Of a stretch of DNA of 64,000 bases, positions 1-17,180 are shown piece after piece; position 1 is the stretch's first letter, and every line of letters starts with the position of its first letter. The position numbers and the translations under genes were made by a program. Source of the DNA: Methylobacterium sp. WSM2598 (GTDB lineage Bacteria; Pseudomonadota; Alphaproteobacteria; Rhizobiales; Beijerinckiaceae). The stretch lies in the NCBI RefSeq assembly GCF_000379105.1, contig NZ_KB900609.1, positions 5,468,438-5,532,437 on the forward strand, written 5' to 3'. The notes under the pieces were generated by a model. The model made no database searches. It had not been told where the DNA came from and saw nothing but the letters and a program-made list of their open reading frames with translations.

Positions 1-1571
<1,571 letters not shown>

Positions 1572-1633
1572 GACCGACCCGACGCGGCGGGCGCGACGCG
1601 GGAGCTATCCCGCGGCCTCGCGCGCCCGCTCAC

Positions 1634-1656
1634 GCCTCCCGGCCCGGCCGGGAGGC
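1634..1656 (+). other. Inverted repeat in the rpoB-rpoC spacer
   Basis: Two perfect 10-base arms (1634-1643 and 1647-1656) flank a 3-base loop, and a further copy of the left-arm sequence at 1658-1666 could compete for pairing. No T-run follows, so it is more likely an RNA processing or pausing hairpin than a terminator. The spacer has no other recognisable element except the rpoC ribosome binding site. Confidence 0.45.
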
Positions 1657-1754
1657 GCCTCCCGGTCTGCGGGAGACACGACCCTTCGCGGAGTTCAAGC
1701 GCGACGCGTCACCCCACCCGCCCCGGGTGACACGTCCGCTTCAAGGAGATGATC

Positions 1755-5957
<4,203 letters not shown>

Positions 5958-5984
5958 GCGAGGGCAGACCGTCGCGCCCCAGCG

Positions 5985-6024
5985 AGGGCCGGCGCCGCCC
6001 AGGGGCGGTGCCGGCCCTTTCTCT
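5985..6024 (+). terminator. Rho-independent terminator after rpoC
   Basis: Arms 5985-6000 and 6003-6018 form a 16-base stem with a single G-U pair, followed at once by TTCTCTT. It separates the rpoBC transcription unit from the str operon. Confidence 0.85.
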
Positions 6025-6179
6025 TGCGCCCGTCCCATCCCAGGGGCGGGGGCACGACGCCGCGCCCTCGCCGGCGTCACGCTGCACCTCAGGCGCCCGC
6101 ACGGGGACGCTCCCGCGACGCGAAGGCCCCTCCCGTCCGGCCGCACGCACCCGCGCGCCGCGAAACCCGGCCTTAACGC

Positions 6180-6208
6180 TTGACACCGCCACCCCGAAGG
6201 ACTAGGAC
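6180..6208 (+). promoter_or_regulatory. Probable sigma-70 promoter for rpsL-rpsG-fusA-tuf
   Basis: TTGACA at 6180-6185, exactly 17 bases, then TAGGAC at 6203-6208. The -35 box is a perfect consensus. The same box, spacing and TAGG start of the -10 recur before rpsM at 23077, which supports the call. Confidence 0.6.
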
Positions 6209-6304
6209 CCCTCCCACTGAACGGCTGGCCGTAGGCGGCAGCTGATCGACGTGCCCTTCGAGCCTCGATCCACGCCGCCTAAACGCGACCGAACTTCAAA
6301 CCGA

Positions 6305-6318
6305 CTGACACGTGTCAG
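6305..6318 (+). promoter_or_regulatory. Perfect 14-base palindrome in the str leader
   Basis: CTGACACGTGTCAG is its own reverse complement. It lies about 97 bases after the -10 box of the predicted promoter, inside the expected leader transcript. It could be a protein operator or an RNA hairpin; the sequence does not decide which. Confidence 0.4.
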
Positions 6319-6496
6319 ACCGGCATGACCGCGGGAGCTCGCGCTCCGGTGGTCCTCTGCTCGCATGGCGCGCCAAAGGCTGGTTTTCAGCCTGGGGCGC
6401 GATTTGCGTTGCGCTGACCTGAAAGCGCCGGCCCGCCCGGACGAGATGGAATTCTGACGATCGCCCCGGACGGCGATGCGTTGCGAGAGGAATGGC

Positions 6497-6868
6497 ATGC
6501 CGACGATCAACCAGCTGATCGCCAATCCGCGGAAGATCCAGAAGAGCCGCAACAAGGTGCCGGCCCTGGATGCCTGCCCGCAGAAGCGCGGCGTCTGCAC
6601 CCGCGTCTACACCACGACGCCGAAGAAGCCGAACTCGGCGCTGCGCAAGGTGGCGAAGGTCCGCCTGACCAACGGCTTCGAGGTGATCGGCTACATTCCG
6701 GGCGAGGGTCACAACCTCCAGGAGCATTCCGTGGTCATGATCCGCGGCGGCCGCGTGAAGGACCTGCCGGGCGTGCGCTACCACATCCTGCGCGGCGTGC
6801 TCGACACCCAGGGCGTCAAGAACCGCAAGCAGCGCCGCTCGAAGTACGGCGCCAAGCGGCCGAAGTAA
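6497..6868 (+). CDS. rpsL: 30S ribosomal protein S12
   Basis: Decoding-site protein S12, 123 residues, normal length. It begins MPTINQLIANPRK, and the TPKKPNSALRKV and GRVKDLPGVRYH loops are intact. Lys43 and Lys88, the residues changed in streptomycin-resistant mutants, are wild type, as is the neighbouring Asp89 that is methylthiolated in other bacteria. An upstream in-frame ATG at 6476 is rejected because GAGAGGA stands correctly in front of 6497 and the protein then starts at the family's usual residue. It is the first gene of the str operon, followed by rpsG. Confidence 0.97.
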   Translation: MPTINQLIANPRKIQKSRNKVPALDACPQKRGVCTRVYTTTPKKPNSALRKVAKVRLTNGFEVIGYIPGEGHNLQEHSVVMIRGGRVKDLPGVRYHILRGVLDTQGVKNRKQRRSKYGAKRPK

Positions 6869-6985
6869 GCCCCTCCGACCCGTTGCCCCATCGCCTGCCC
6901 CGCAAGGATGCCGCCGGCCTCGATGCTCAAGGCGGCCTGCGCGGGGCGTACCAGATCGTATTGCAAGACCTGAAGGAAGCGCGCG

Positions 6986-7456
6986 ATGTCCCGCCGCCAC
7001 TCTGCCGAGAAGCGTGAGATCATCCCGGATCCCAAGTACGGGGACGTGGTCCTCACCAAGTTCATGAACTCGGTCATGTACGAGGGCAAGAAGTCGGTCG
7101 CCGAGAGCATCGTGTACGGCGCCTTCGACATCATCGAGAGCCGGGCCCGCGCCAACCCGATCGAGGTGTTCCGCGCCGCCCTCGACAACGTCGCCCCGGC
7201 GATCGAGGTGCGCTCGCGGCGCGTCGGCGGCGCCACCTACCAGGTGCCGGTCGAGGTCCGTCACGAGCGCCGGCAGGCCCTGGCGATCCGCTGGCTGATC
7301 CAGGCCGCGCGCTCGCGCAACGACCGCACCATGGTCGAGCGCCTCTCCGCCGAACTCCTCGATGCCGCCAACAACCGCGGCGCCGCCGTCAAGAAGCGGG
7401 AAGACACCCACCGGATGGCCGAGGCCAACCGCGCCTTCTCGCATTACCGCTGGTAA
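6986..7456 (+). CDS. rpsG: 30S ribosomal protein S7
   Basis: Primary 16S rRNA-binding protein that organises the 30S head, 156 residues. It starts [20 protein letters not shown] and contains the conserved [15 protein letters not shown] helix, the [13 protein letters not shown] beta hairpin and the C-terminal [10 protein letters not shown] typical of S7. AAGGA stands before the ATG. In other bacteria S7 is the translational repressor of the str operon; no S7-binding structure was identified in the 117-base spacer here. Confidence 0.97.
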
Positions 7457-7491
7457 CCAGCGGTCTCTCCCGCTTTCCAGGAGCACCCCCG

Positions 7492-9567
<2,076 letters not shown>

Positions 9568-9676
9568 CGACCCCGAGGGCCCCGGCCGACGGCCGGGCGC
9601 CCCGACCCCGAGAGGGCCCGACGCGGCGACCCGCGCGGACCCGACCTGACCAGACAGATCGTGACGGAGATTGGCG

Positions 9677-10867
<1,191 letters not shown>

Positions 10868-10952
10868 CCAAGAGCCCGCTCAGAGCCAACGGGACAGGTG
10901 AGGGGGCGGGCCCTCGAGCCCGCCCCTTCCCCGTCGCGAGGACGAGAACATC

Positions 10953-11261
<309 letters not shown>

Positions 11262-11311
11262 GATCCGGACGGATCGCTGGAGCTTCGGGCAGAACCGCGC
11301 GGGGGAGAACC

Positions 11312-12052
11312 ATGCGCTCAGGAGTCATCGCACAGAAGGTCGGCATGACCCGCGTCTTCACGGACGCCGGCGAGCATGTTCCGGTCACCGTGCTCAAGGT
11401 CGATCAGTGCCAGGTGGTCGCCCACCGCACGGTCGAGAAGAACGGCTACGTCGCGCTGCAGGTCGGCGTCGGCAAGGCCAAGGTCAAGAACGTGTCCAAG
11501 GCCGAGCGCGGCCGCTTCGCGATCGCCAAGGTCGAGCCGAAGCGCAAGCTCGCCGAGTTCCGCGTGACCGAGGACGCGCTGATCCCGGTCGGCGCCGAGA
11601 TCACCGCGGACCACTTCATCCCGGGCCAGTTCGTCGACGTGACGGGCACGACCACGGGCAAGGGCTTCGCCGGCGGCATGAAGCGCTGGAACTTCGGCGG
11701 CCTGCGCGCCACGCACGGCGTGTCGATCTCGCACCGCTCGATCGGCTCGACCGGCGGCCGCCAGGACCCGGGCAAGACCTTCAAGAACAAGAAGATGCCG
11801 GGCCATCTCGGCGTCGAGCGGGTCACGACCCAGAACCTGCGCGTCGTGCGCACCGATCCGGAGCGCGGCCTGATCCTGGTCGAGGGCGCGGTCCCGGGCG
11901 TGGCCGGCGGCTGGATCCAGATCCGCGACGCCGTGAAGCGCAAGCTGCCGGCCGAGGCGCCGATGCCGGGCAAGTTCCGCGAACTCGCCGACGGCGCGGC
12001 CCCGGCGGTGGACGCCGCCCCCGAGGCTCCGGCGGTTGAGGAGAACGCGTGA
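11312..12052 (+). CDS. rplC: 50S ribosomal protein L3
   Basis: Early-assembling 23S-binding protein, 246 residues starting MRSGVIAQKVGMTRVF. The long loop STGGRQDPGKTFKNKKM carries the glutamine that is methylated in other bacteria. The ATG at 11312 has GGGGGAG ahead of it; the open frame extends far upstream without initiation signals. The C-terminal tail is Ala/Pro-rich (APAVDAAPEAPAVEENA), an extension common in this group. Its TGA shares one base with the ATG of rplD (TGATG), implying translational coupling. Confidence 0.96.
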   Translation: MRSGVIAQKVGMTRVFTDAGEHVPVTVLKVDQCQVVAHRTVEKNGYVALQVGVGKAKVKNVSKAERGRFAIAKVEPKRKLAEFRVTEDALIPVGAEITADHFIPGQFVDVTGTTTGKGFAGGMKRWNFGGLRATHGVSISHRSIGSTGGRQDPGKTFKNKKMPGHLGVERVTTQNLRVVRTDPERGLILVEGAVPGVAGGWIQIRDAVKRKLPAEAPMPGKFRELADGAAPAVDAAPEAPAVEENA

Positions 12053-12672
12053 TGAAGTTCGAGATCACGACCCTCGACGGCGGCGAGGCCGGTTCGGTCG
12101 AGGTCAACGAGGCCATCTTCGGGCTCGAGCCGCGCGCCGACCTGCTCCAGCGCTGCGTGCGCTGGCAGCTGGCCAAGCGCCAGGCCGGCACCCACAAGGT
12201 GAAGACCCGGTCCGAGATCAGCCGGACCACCAAGAAGATGTACAAGCAGAAGGGCACCGGCAACGCCCGCCACGGCGCCGCCTCGGCCCCGCAATTCCGC
12301 GGCGGCGCCCGGGCCTTCGGGCCGGTGGTGCGCTCCCACGCCCACGACCTTCCCAAGAAGGTGCGGGCGCTGGCGCTCCGCCACGCCCTCTCGGCCAAGG
12401 CGCGGGCCGCCTCCCTCGTCGTCGTCGACGACGTGCGGCTGGAGGACGGCAAGACCAAGGCCCTCAAGGACCGCTTCGGCGCACTCGGCTGGTCGAACGC
12501 GCTGATCATCGGCGGCGCCGAGGTGGACGAGAATTTCGGCCGCGCCGCGCGCAACCTGCCGTCCATCGACGTCCTGCCGGTGCAGGGCATCAACGTCTAC
12601 GACATCCTGCGGCGCGACAAGCTCGTCCTGACGCGCGCGGCCGTCGATGCGCTGGAGGCGCGTTTCAAATGA
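12052..12672 (+). CDS. rplD: 50S ribosomal protein L4
   Basis: 206 residues, starting MKFEITTLDGGEAGS. The extended loop KMYKQKGTGNARHGAASAPQFRGGARAFGP-type sequence that lines the exit tunnel is present (residues about 63-90). A GTG three bases upstream is in frame but the ATG overlapping the rplC stop is preferred. In E. coli L4 represses its own operon; no matching leader was recognised here. It overlaps rplW by 4 bases. Confidence 0.96.
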   Translation: MKFEITTLDGGEAGSVEVNEAIFGLEPRADLLQRCVRWQLAKRQAGTHKVKTRSEISRTTKKMYKQKGTGNARHGAASAPQFRGGARAFGPVVRSHAHDLPKKVRALALRHALSAKARAASLVVVDDVRLEDGKTKALKDRFGALGWSNALIIGGAEVDENFGRAARNLPSIDVLPVQGINVYDILRRDKLVLTRAAVDALEARFK

Positions 12673-12965
12673 GTGCGGATCCGCGCCACTACGACGTGAT
12701 CGTCGCTCCGGTGATCACCGAGAAGGCCACCAACCTCTCGGAGCTGAACAAGGTGGTCTTCCGGGTCGCCCCGAAGGCCACCAAGCCGCAGATCAAGGAA
12801 GCGGTCGAGCGGCTGTTCGAGGTCAAGGTGAAGAGCGTCAACACGCTGATCACCAAGGGCAAGACCAAGATGTTCCGCGGGCAGCGGGGCCAGCGTTCGG
12901 ACGTGAAGAAGGCGATCGTGACCCTCGAAGAGGGCCAGACGATCGACGTCACGACCGGGCTGTGA
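12669..12965 (+). CDS. rplW: 50S ribosomal protein L23
   Basis: 98-residue protein at the tunnel exit, docking site for trigger factor and SRP. It starts MSADPRHYDVIVAPVITEKAT, and the typical loop KVKSVNTLITKGKTKMFRG is present. The ATG overlaps the rplD stop codon (ATGA arrangement). Confidence 0.96.
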   Translation: MSADPRHYDVIVAPVITEKATNLSELNKVVFRVAPKATKPQIKEAVERLFEVKVKSVNTLITKGKTKMFRGQRGQRSDVKKAIVTLEEGQTIDVTTGL

Positions 12966-12991
12966 CGGAACGGCGGTAAGGGAACACGACG

Positions 12992-13828
12992 ATGGCTTTG
13001 AAGACATTCAAGCCGGTCACGCCGAGCCTTCGCCAGCTCGTGATCGTGGACCGGTCCGAGCTCTACAAGGGCAAGCCGGTGAAGGCGCTGACCGAGGGCA
13101 AGATCTCCTCCGGCGGCCGCAACAACCTCGGCCGGGTGACCGTCCGCTTCCGCGGCGGCGGCCACAAGCGCACCCTGCGCAACGTCGACTTCAAGCGGCG
13201 TGAATTCGCTGGCAAGGTCGGGACCGTGGAGCGGATCGAGTACGATCCGAACCGCACCGCCTTCATCGCCCTCGTGAGCTACGAGGGCGGCGGCCAGAGC
13301 TACATCCTGGCGCCGCAGCGCGTGAAGGCCGGCGACCGGGTGGTCTCGGGCGAGCAGGTCGACATCAAGCCGGGCAACGCCATGCCGATCGGCAACATGC
13401 CGGTGGGCACGATCGTCCACAATGTCGAGCTCAAGATCGGCAAGGGCGGGGCGCTGGCGCGCTCGGCGGGCAACTACGCCCAGATCGTCGGCCGCGACCA
13501 GGGCTACGTGACGCTGCGCCTCAACTCGGGCGAGCAGCGCCTCGTGCACGGCCAGTGCTACGCCACTGTGGGCGCGGTCTCGAACCCCGACCACATGAAC
13601 ATCTCGCTCGGCAAGGCGGGGCGCAAGCGCTGGCTCGGCCGGCGCCCGCACAACCGCGGCGTCGCGATGAACCCGATCGATCACCCGCACGGCGGCGGCG
13701 AGGGCCGCACCTCGGGCGGCCGTCACCCGGTCACCCCCTGGGGCTTCCCGACCAAGGGCAAGAAGACCCGCTCGAACAAGCGCACCGACACCTTCATCGT
13801 GTCGAGCCGCCACAACCGCAAGAAGTAA
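12992..13828 (+). CDS. rplB: 50S ribosomal protein L2
   Basis: 278 residues, the usual length. It supports the peptidyl transferase centre and subunit joining. It starts MALKTFKPVTPSLRQ. The diagnostic HPHGGGEG motif is at 231-238, with the critical histidine conserved, and the tail RSNKRTDTFIVSSRHNRKK is normal. It sits 26 bases after rplW. Confidence 0.97.
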   Translation: MALKTFKPVTPSLRQLVIVDRSELYKGKPVKALTEGKISSGGRNNLGRVTVRFRGGGHKRTLRNVDFKRREFAGKVGTVERIEYDPNRTAFIALVSYEGGGQSYILAPQRVKAGDRVVSGEQVDIKPGNAMPIGNMPVGTIVHNVELKIGKGGALARSAGNYAQIVGRDQGYVTLRLNSGEQRLVHGQCYATVGAVSNPDHMNISLGKAGRKRWLGRRPHNRGVAMNPIDHPHGGGEGRTSGGRHPVTPWGFPTKGKKTRSNKRTDTFIVSSRHNRKK

Positions 13829-13840
13829 GGGCTTCGACCC

Positions 13841-14119
13841 ATGGCACGTTCAGTCTGGAAGGGGCCGTTCGTCGACGGCTACCTCCTGAAGAAGGCGGAG
13901 ACCGCGCGCGGCTCGACCCGCGCCGAGGTGATCAAGATCTGGAGCCGCCGCTCCACGATCCTTCCGCAGTTCGTTGGCCTGACCTTCGGGGTCTACAACG
14001 GGCAGAAGCACATCCCGGTCTACGTCACCGAGGAGATGGTCGGGCACAAGTTCGGCGAGTTCTCGCCGACCCGGACCTTCCACGGTCACGCGGCCGACAA
14101 GAAGGCGAAGAGGCGCTAA
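13841..14119 (+). CDS. rpsS: 30S ribosomal protein S19
   Basis: 92 residues, starting MARSVWKGPFVDGYLLKKAE. The central SRRSTILPQFVGLTFGVYNG and the GHKFGEFSPTRTFHGH segment define the S19 family. It is located 12 bases after rplB and one base before rplV. Confidence 0.96.
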   Translation: MARSVWKGPFVDGYLLKKAETARGSTRAEVIKIWSRRSTILPQFVGLTFGVYNGQKHIPVYVTEEMVGHKFGEFSPTRTFHGHAADKKAKRR

Positions 14120-14120
14120 G

Positions 14121-14504
14121 ATGGGCAAGGCAGCAGCACCCCGCGCGCTCCCCGAGAACGAGGCGAAGGCCGTCGCGCGCATGCTGCGCGTCAGCCCGCA
14201 GAAGCTCAACCTCGTCGCGCAGCTGATCCGGGGCAAGAAGGTGGCGAACGCGCTCGCCGACTTGCAGTTCTCGCGCAAGCGCATCGCGGTCGAGGTCCGG
14301 AAGTGCCTCGAGAGCGCGATCGCCAACGCCGAGAACAACCACGACCTCGACGTCGACGACCTCGTGGTCAAGGAGGCCTACGTGGGCAAGGCGCTGGTTC
14401 TCAAGCGATTCCACGCCCGCGCCCGCGGCCGGGGGGCCCGCATCCTGAAGCCGTTCGCGAACCTCACCATCGTGGTGCGTGAGGTCCGGGCCGAGGCCGC
14501 CTGA
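14121..14504 (+). CDS. rplV: 50S ribosomal protein L22
   Basis: 127 residues; lines the polypeptide exit tunnel. It contains MLRVSPQKLNLVAQLIRGKK and the beta-hairpin region HARARGRGARILKPF, where macrolide-resistance changes arise in other species; no deletion is seen. It begins one base after the rpsS stop. Confidence 0.95.
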   Translation: MGKAAAPRALPENEAKAVARMLRVSPQKLNLVAQLIRGKKVANALADLQFSRKRIAVEVRKCLESAIANAENNHDLDVDDLVVKEAYVGKALVLKRFHARARGRGARILKPFANLTIVVREVRAEAA

Positions 14505-14514
14505 GGAGGAACTG

Positions 14515-15273
14515 ATGGGACAGAAAGTCAATCCGATCGGTCTCCGGCTCGGCATCAACCGGACCTGGGACTCGCGCTGGTACGCGAACAAGGGCGAGTA
14601 TGCCCGCCTCATGCACGAGGACGTCGCGATCCGCCAGGCGCTGATGAAGCAGCTCAAGCAGGCGGCGGTCTCCAAGATCGTGATCGAGCGCCCGCACCGG
14701 AAGTGCCGCGTCACCATCCACTCGGGCCGCCCGGGCGTGGTGATCGGCAAGAAGGGCGCGGACATCGAGAAGCTGCGCAAGCTCGTCGGCACGATGACCA
14801 AGGCCGACGTGACGATCAACATCATCGAGGTGCGCAAGCCCGAGATCGACGCGACGCTCGTCGCCGACTCGATCGCCCAGCAGCTCGAGCGCCGCGTCGC
14901 CTTCCGGCGGGCCATGAAGCGCGCCGTGCAATCGGCGATGCGCCTCGGCGCCGAGGGCATCCGCATCAACTGCTCGGGCCGCCTCGGCGGGGCCGAGATC
15001 GCGCGGCTCGAATGGTACCGCGAGGGCCGGGTGCCGCTGCACACCCTGCGCGCCGACGTCGATTACGGCACGGCGACGGCCTTCACCACCTACGGCACCT
15101 GCGGGATCAAGGTGTGGGTGTTCAAGGGCGAGATCCTCGAGCACGACCCGATGGCCCAGGACAAGCGGGCCCAGGAGGAGGGCGGCCGCTCGGGCGGGCG
15201 TCGCGACCGTGATCGTGAGCGTGGCGACCGGGATCGCGACCGCGGCGATCGCGGCGGGCGCGACGCGGCCTGA
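14515..15273 (+). CDS. rpsC: 30S ribosomal protein S3
   Basis: 252 residues with the GTVIG-like KH motif RPGVVIGKKGADIEKLRK and the C-terminal S3 domain ARLEWYREGRVPLHTLRADVDYG. The ATG at 14515 follows GAGGAGG and gives the canonical MGQKVNPIGLRLGIN start. The last 25 residues are an Arg/Asp-rich tail (repeats of RD, RGD and ERGDRD, about 15193-15270), longer and more charged than the usual S3 end. Confidence 0.96.
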   Translation: MGQKVNPIGLRLGINRTWDSRWYANKGEYARLMHEDVAIRQALMKQLKQAAVSKIVIERPHRKCRVTIHSGRPGVVIGKKGADIEKLRKLVGTMTKADVTINIIEVRKPEIDATLVADSIAQQLERRVAFRRAMKRAVQSAMRLGAEGIRINCSGRLGGAEIARLEWYREGRVPLHTLRADVDYGTATAFTTYGTCGIKVWVFKGEILEHDPMAQDKRAQEEGGRSGGRRDRDRERGDRDRDRGDRGGRDAA

Positions 15274-15307
15274 TCGGCTCACGCCCGCTGGAGTTTGAGA
15301 GACAGCC

Positions 15308-15721
15308 ATGCTGCAACCCAAGAAGACGAAGTTCCGCAAGCAGTTCAAGGGCCGCATCCACGGCACCGCGAAGGGCGGGACGGACCTGAACTTCGGCTCC
15401 TACGGCCTCAAGGCCCTGGAGCCCGAGCGCGTCACCGCGCGCCAGATCGAGGCGGCCCGCCGCGCGATCACCCGCGAGATGAAGCGCCAGGGCCGCGTGT
15501 GGATCCGGATCTTCCCGGACGTGCCCGTGACCCAGAAGCCGACCGAGGTCCGCATGGGCTCGGGCAAGGGCTCGCCCGAGTACTGGGCGGCCCGCGTCCA
15601 CCCGGGCCGGGTCATGTTCGAGATCGACGGCGTCGCCGAGGACATCGCCCGCGAGGCGCTGCGCCTCGGCGCCGCCAAGCTGCCGGTCCGCACGCGCTTC
15701 ATCCAGCGCATCGTGGATTGA
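15308..15721 (+). CDS. rplP: 50S ribosomal protein L16
   Basis: 137 residues starting MLQPKKTKFRKQFKG, the invariant L16 opening; VWIRIFPDVPVTQKPTEVRM and MGSGKGSPEYWAA follow. It contacts the A-site tRNA region of the large subunit. GAGAGACAGCC precedes the ATG, 34 bases after rpsC. Confidence 0.97.
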   Translation: MLQPKKTKFRKQFKGRIHGTAKGGTDLNFGSYGLKALEPERVTARQIEAARRAITREMKRQGRVWIRIFPDVPVTQKPTEVRMGSGKGSPEYWAARVHPGRVMFEIDGVAEDIAREALRLGAAKLPVRTRFIQRIVD

Positions 15722-15734
15722 GGGAGGCCCAACC

Positions 15735-15950
15735 ATGAAGTCGTCCCAGCGACTGTCTGATCTGAGCGCGATGTCGCCCGATCAGCTCGGCGAGGAGCTC
15801 GTCAACCTGAAGAAGGAGCAGTTCAACCTGCGCTTCCAGCGGGCGACGGGTCAGCTCGAGAACGTCGCGCGCATCCGCGAGGTGCGCCGCGACATCGCCC
15901 GCGTCCGGACCCTGCAGCGCCGCAAGACGCTGCAGGCGGCGCAAGGCTAA
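15735..15950 (+). CDS. rpmC: 50S ribosomal protein L29
   Basis: 71-residue two-helix protein near the tunnel exit. The conserved LSDLSAMSPDQLGEEL and KKEQFNLRFQRATGQLEN segments are present. It is 13 bases after rplP and 12 before rpsQ. Confidence 0.95.
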   Translation: MKSSQRLSDLSAMSPDQLGEELVNLKKEQFNLRFQRATGQLENVARIREVRRDIARVRTLQRRKTLQAAQG

Positions 15951-15962
15951 GGAGAGAAGCCC

Positions 15963-16223
15963 ATGCCGAAGCGCGTGCTGCAGGGCGTCGTCGTCAGCGA
16001 CAAGCAGGACAAGACCATCGTGGTCAAGGTGGAGCGCCGCTTCACCCACCCGGTAATGAAGAAGACCGTCCGGCGGTCGAAGAACTACCACGCCCACGAC
16101 GAGAACAACGCGGCCAAGGTCGGCCAGACGGTGTTCATCGAGGAGTCGCGGCCGTTCTCCAAGCTCAAGACCTGGCGGCTGGTCGAGGGCGAGGCGCGGG
16201 ACGTGGCGGCCACCGAGGCGTGA
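15963..16223 (+). CDS. rpsQ: 30S ribosomal protein S17
   Basis: 86 residues, OB-fold primary 16S-binding protein. It starts [46 protein letters not shown] is the family core. It is followed by an unusually long 271-base spacer before rplN. Confidence 0.96.
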
Positions 16224-16233
16224 GGCGCGGCGC

Positions 16234-16254
16234 CGCTCCCCCCGCGGGGGAGCG
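16234..16254 (+). other. Stable hairpin after rpsQ
   Basis: Perfect 9-base arms (16234-16242, 16246-16254) with a 3-base loop; outer GGCGCC bases can extend the pairing. No T-run follows, so it may mark an RNA processing point or a partial terminator between the S10 and spc groups rather than a full stop. Confidence 0.45.
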
Positions 16255-16494
16255 GGCGCCTCGCGCCGGCACCGGATTGCCGCTTGCCATCGGGGCCGAT
16301 CCGGTGTAGCCGACCGGCCTCCACGACAGCTGACCGGGTGTTCGCGCCCTTCGTCGCGATCGTTGACCGCGCCGGCCCCGATGCCGCAGCGCGGTCGTTT
16401 CAATGGCGGGGACGTCAGATCCCCATCAGGCTGCCGTCCGCGCCGCATGCCGCGCCGCGGAGACCTGCCTGAAACAAGGAAAGGGTGTTGGGCC

Positions 16495-16863
16495 GTGATC
16501 CAGATGCAAACGAATCTGGACGTCGCCGACAATTCCGGTGCGCGTCGCGTGATGTGCATCAAGGTGCTCGGCGGATCCAAGCGGAAATACGCCGGCGTCG
16601 GCGACATCATCGTGGTGTCGGTGAAGGAGGCGATTCCGCGCGGGCGCGTCAAGAAGGGCGACGTCATGAAGGCCGTCGTCGTGCGCACCGCCAAGGACGT
16701 GCGCCGTCCGGACGGGTCGGTGATCCGCTTCGACCGCAACGCGGCCGTGCTGATCAACAACCAGAAGGAGCCGATCGGGACCCGCATCTTCGGACCGGTG
16801 CCGCGCGAGCTGCGCGCGCGCAACCACATGAAGATTATCTCGCTCGCCCCGGAGGTGCTGTGA
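16495..16863 (+). CDS. rplN: 50S ribosomal protein L14
   Basis: 122 residues, exactly the usual length when the GTG at 16495 is taken as start (read as MIQMQTNLDVADNSGAR). The next ATG, at 16504, would remove three conserved residues. GGAAAGG stands upstream. Its TGA shares a base with the ATG of rplX. It is the first gene of the spc-like section. Confidence 0.95.
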   Translation: MIQMQTNLDVADNSGARRVMCIKVLGGSKRKYAGVGDIIVVSVKEAIPRGRVKKGDVMKAVVVRTAKDVRRPDGSVIRFDRNAAVLINNQKEPIGTRIFGPVPRELRARNHMKIISLAPEVL

Positions 16864-17180
16864 TGGCCGCCAAGGTGAAGAAGGGCGACAAGGTCGTCGT
16901 CCTGACCGGGCGCGACAAGGGCCGCACCGGCGAAGTGATCCAGGTGATGCCGAAGGAGAACCGCGCGCTGGTCCGCGGGGTGAACCTGGTGAAGCGCCAC
17001 CAGCGCCAGACCCAGACGCAGGAGGGCGGCATCATCTCGAAGGAGGCCGCGATCGACCTGTCGAACCTCGCGGTCGCCGACCCCAAGGACGGCAAGCCGA
17101 CCCGGGTCGGGTTCCGCATCCTGGAGGACGGGCGCAAGGTGCGCTTCGCGAAGCGCTCGGGAGATCTGATCGATGGCTGA
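16863..17180 (+). CDS. rplX: 50S ribosomal protein L24
   Basis: 105 residues; assembly initiator protein. The N-terminal KOW motif KKGDKVVVLTGRDKGRTGEV and VKRHQRQTQTQEGGI are diagnostic. Its start overlaps the rplN stop by one base and its 3' end overlaps rplE by 8 bases. Confidence 0.96.
   Translation: MAAKVKKGDKVVVLTGRDKGRTGEVIQVMPKENRALVRGVNLVKRHQRQTQTQEGGIISKEAAIDLSNLAVADPKDGKPTRVGFRILEDGRKVRFAKRSGDLIDG

Larger units (their letters stand above)
6025..6496 (+). other. Leader region of the str operon
   Basis: A gene-free stretch before rpsL. It holds a sigma-70 type promoter at 6180, a perfect 14-base palindrome at 6305-6318 and a small hairpin (AGGCTG, loop GTTTT, CAGCCT) at 6377-6393, so an untranslated leader of roughly 280 bases is expected. 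Open frames here have no ribosome binding site and no family resemblance and are not called. Confidence 0.6.

Noticed and set aside
6497..6868. Streptomycin-resistance change in rpsL
   Set aside because: Lys43 and Lys88 are both wild type.
16362..16395. Promoter TTGACC before rplN
   Set aside because: No acceptable -10 box at 16-18 bases; kept only as a possibility for mapping.
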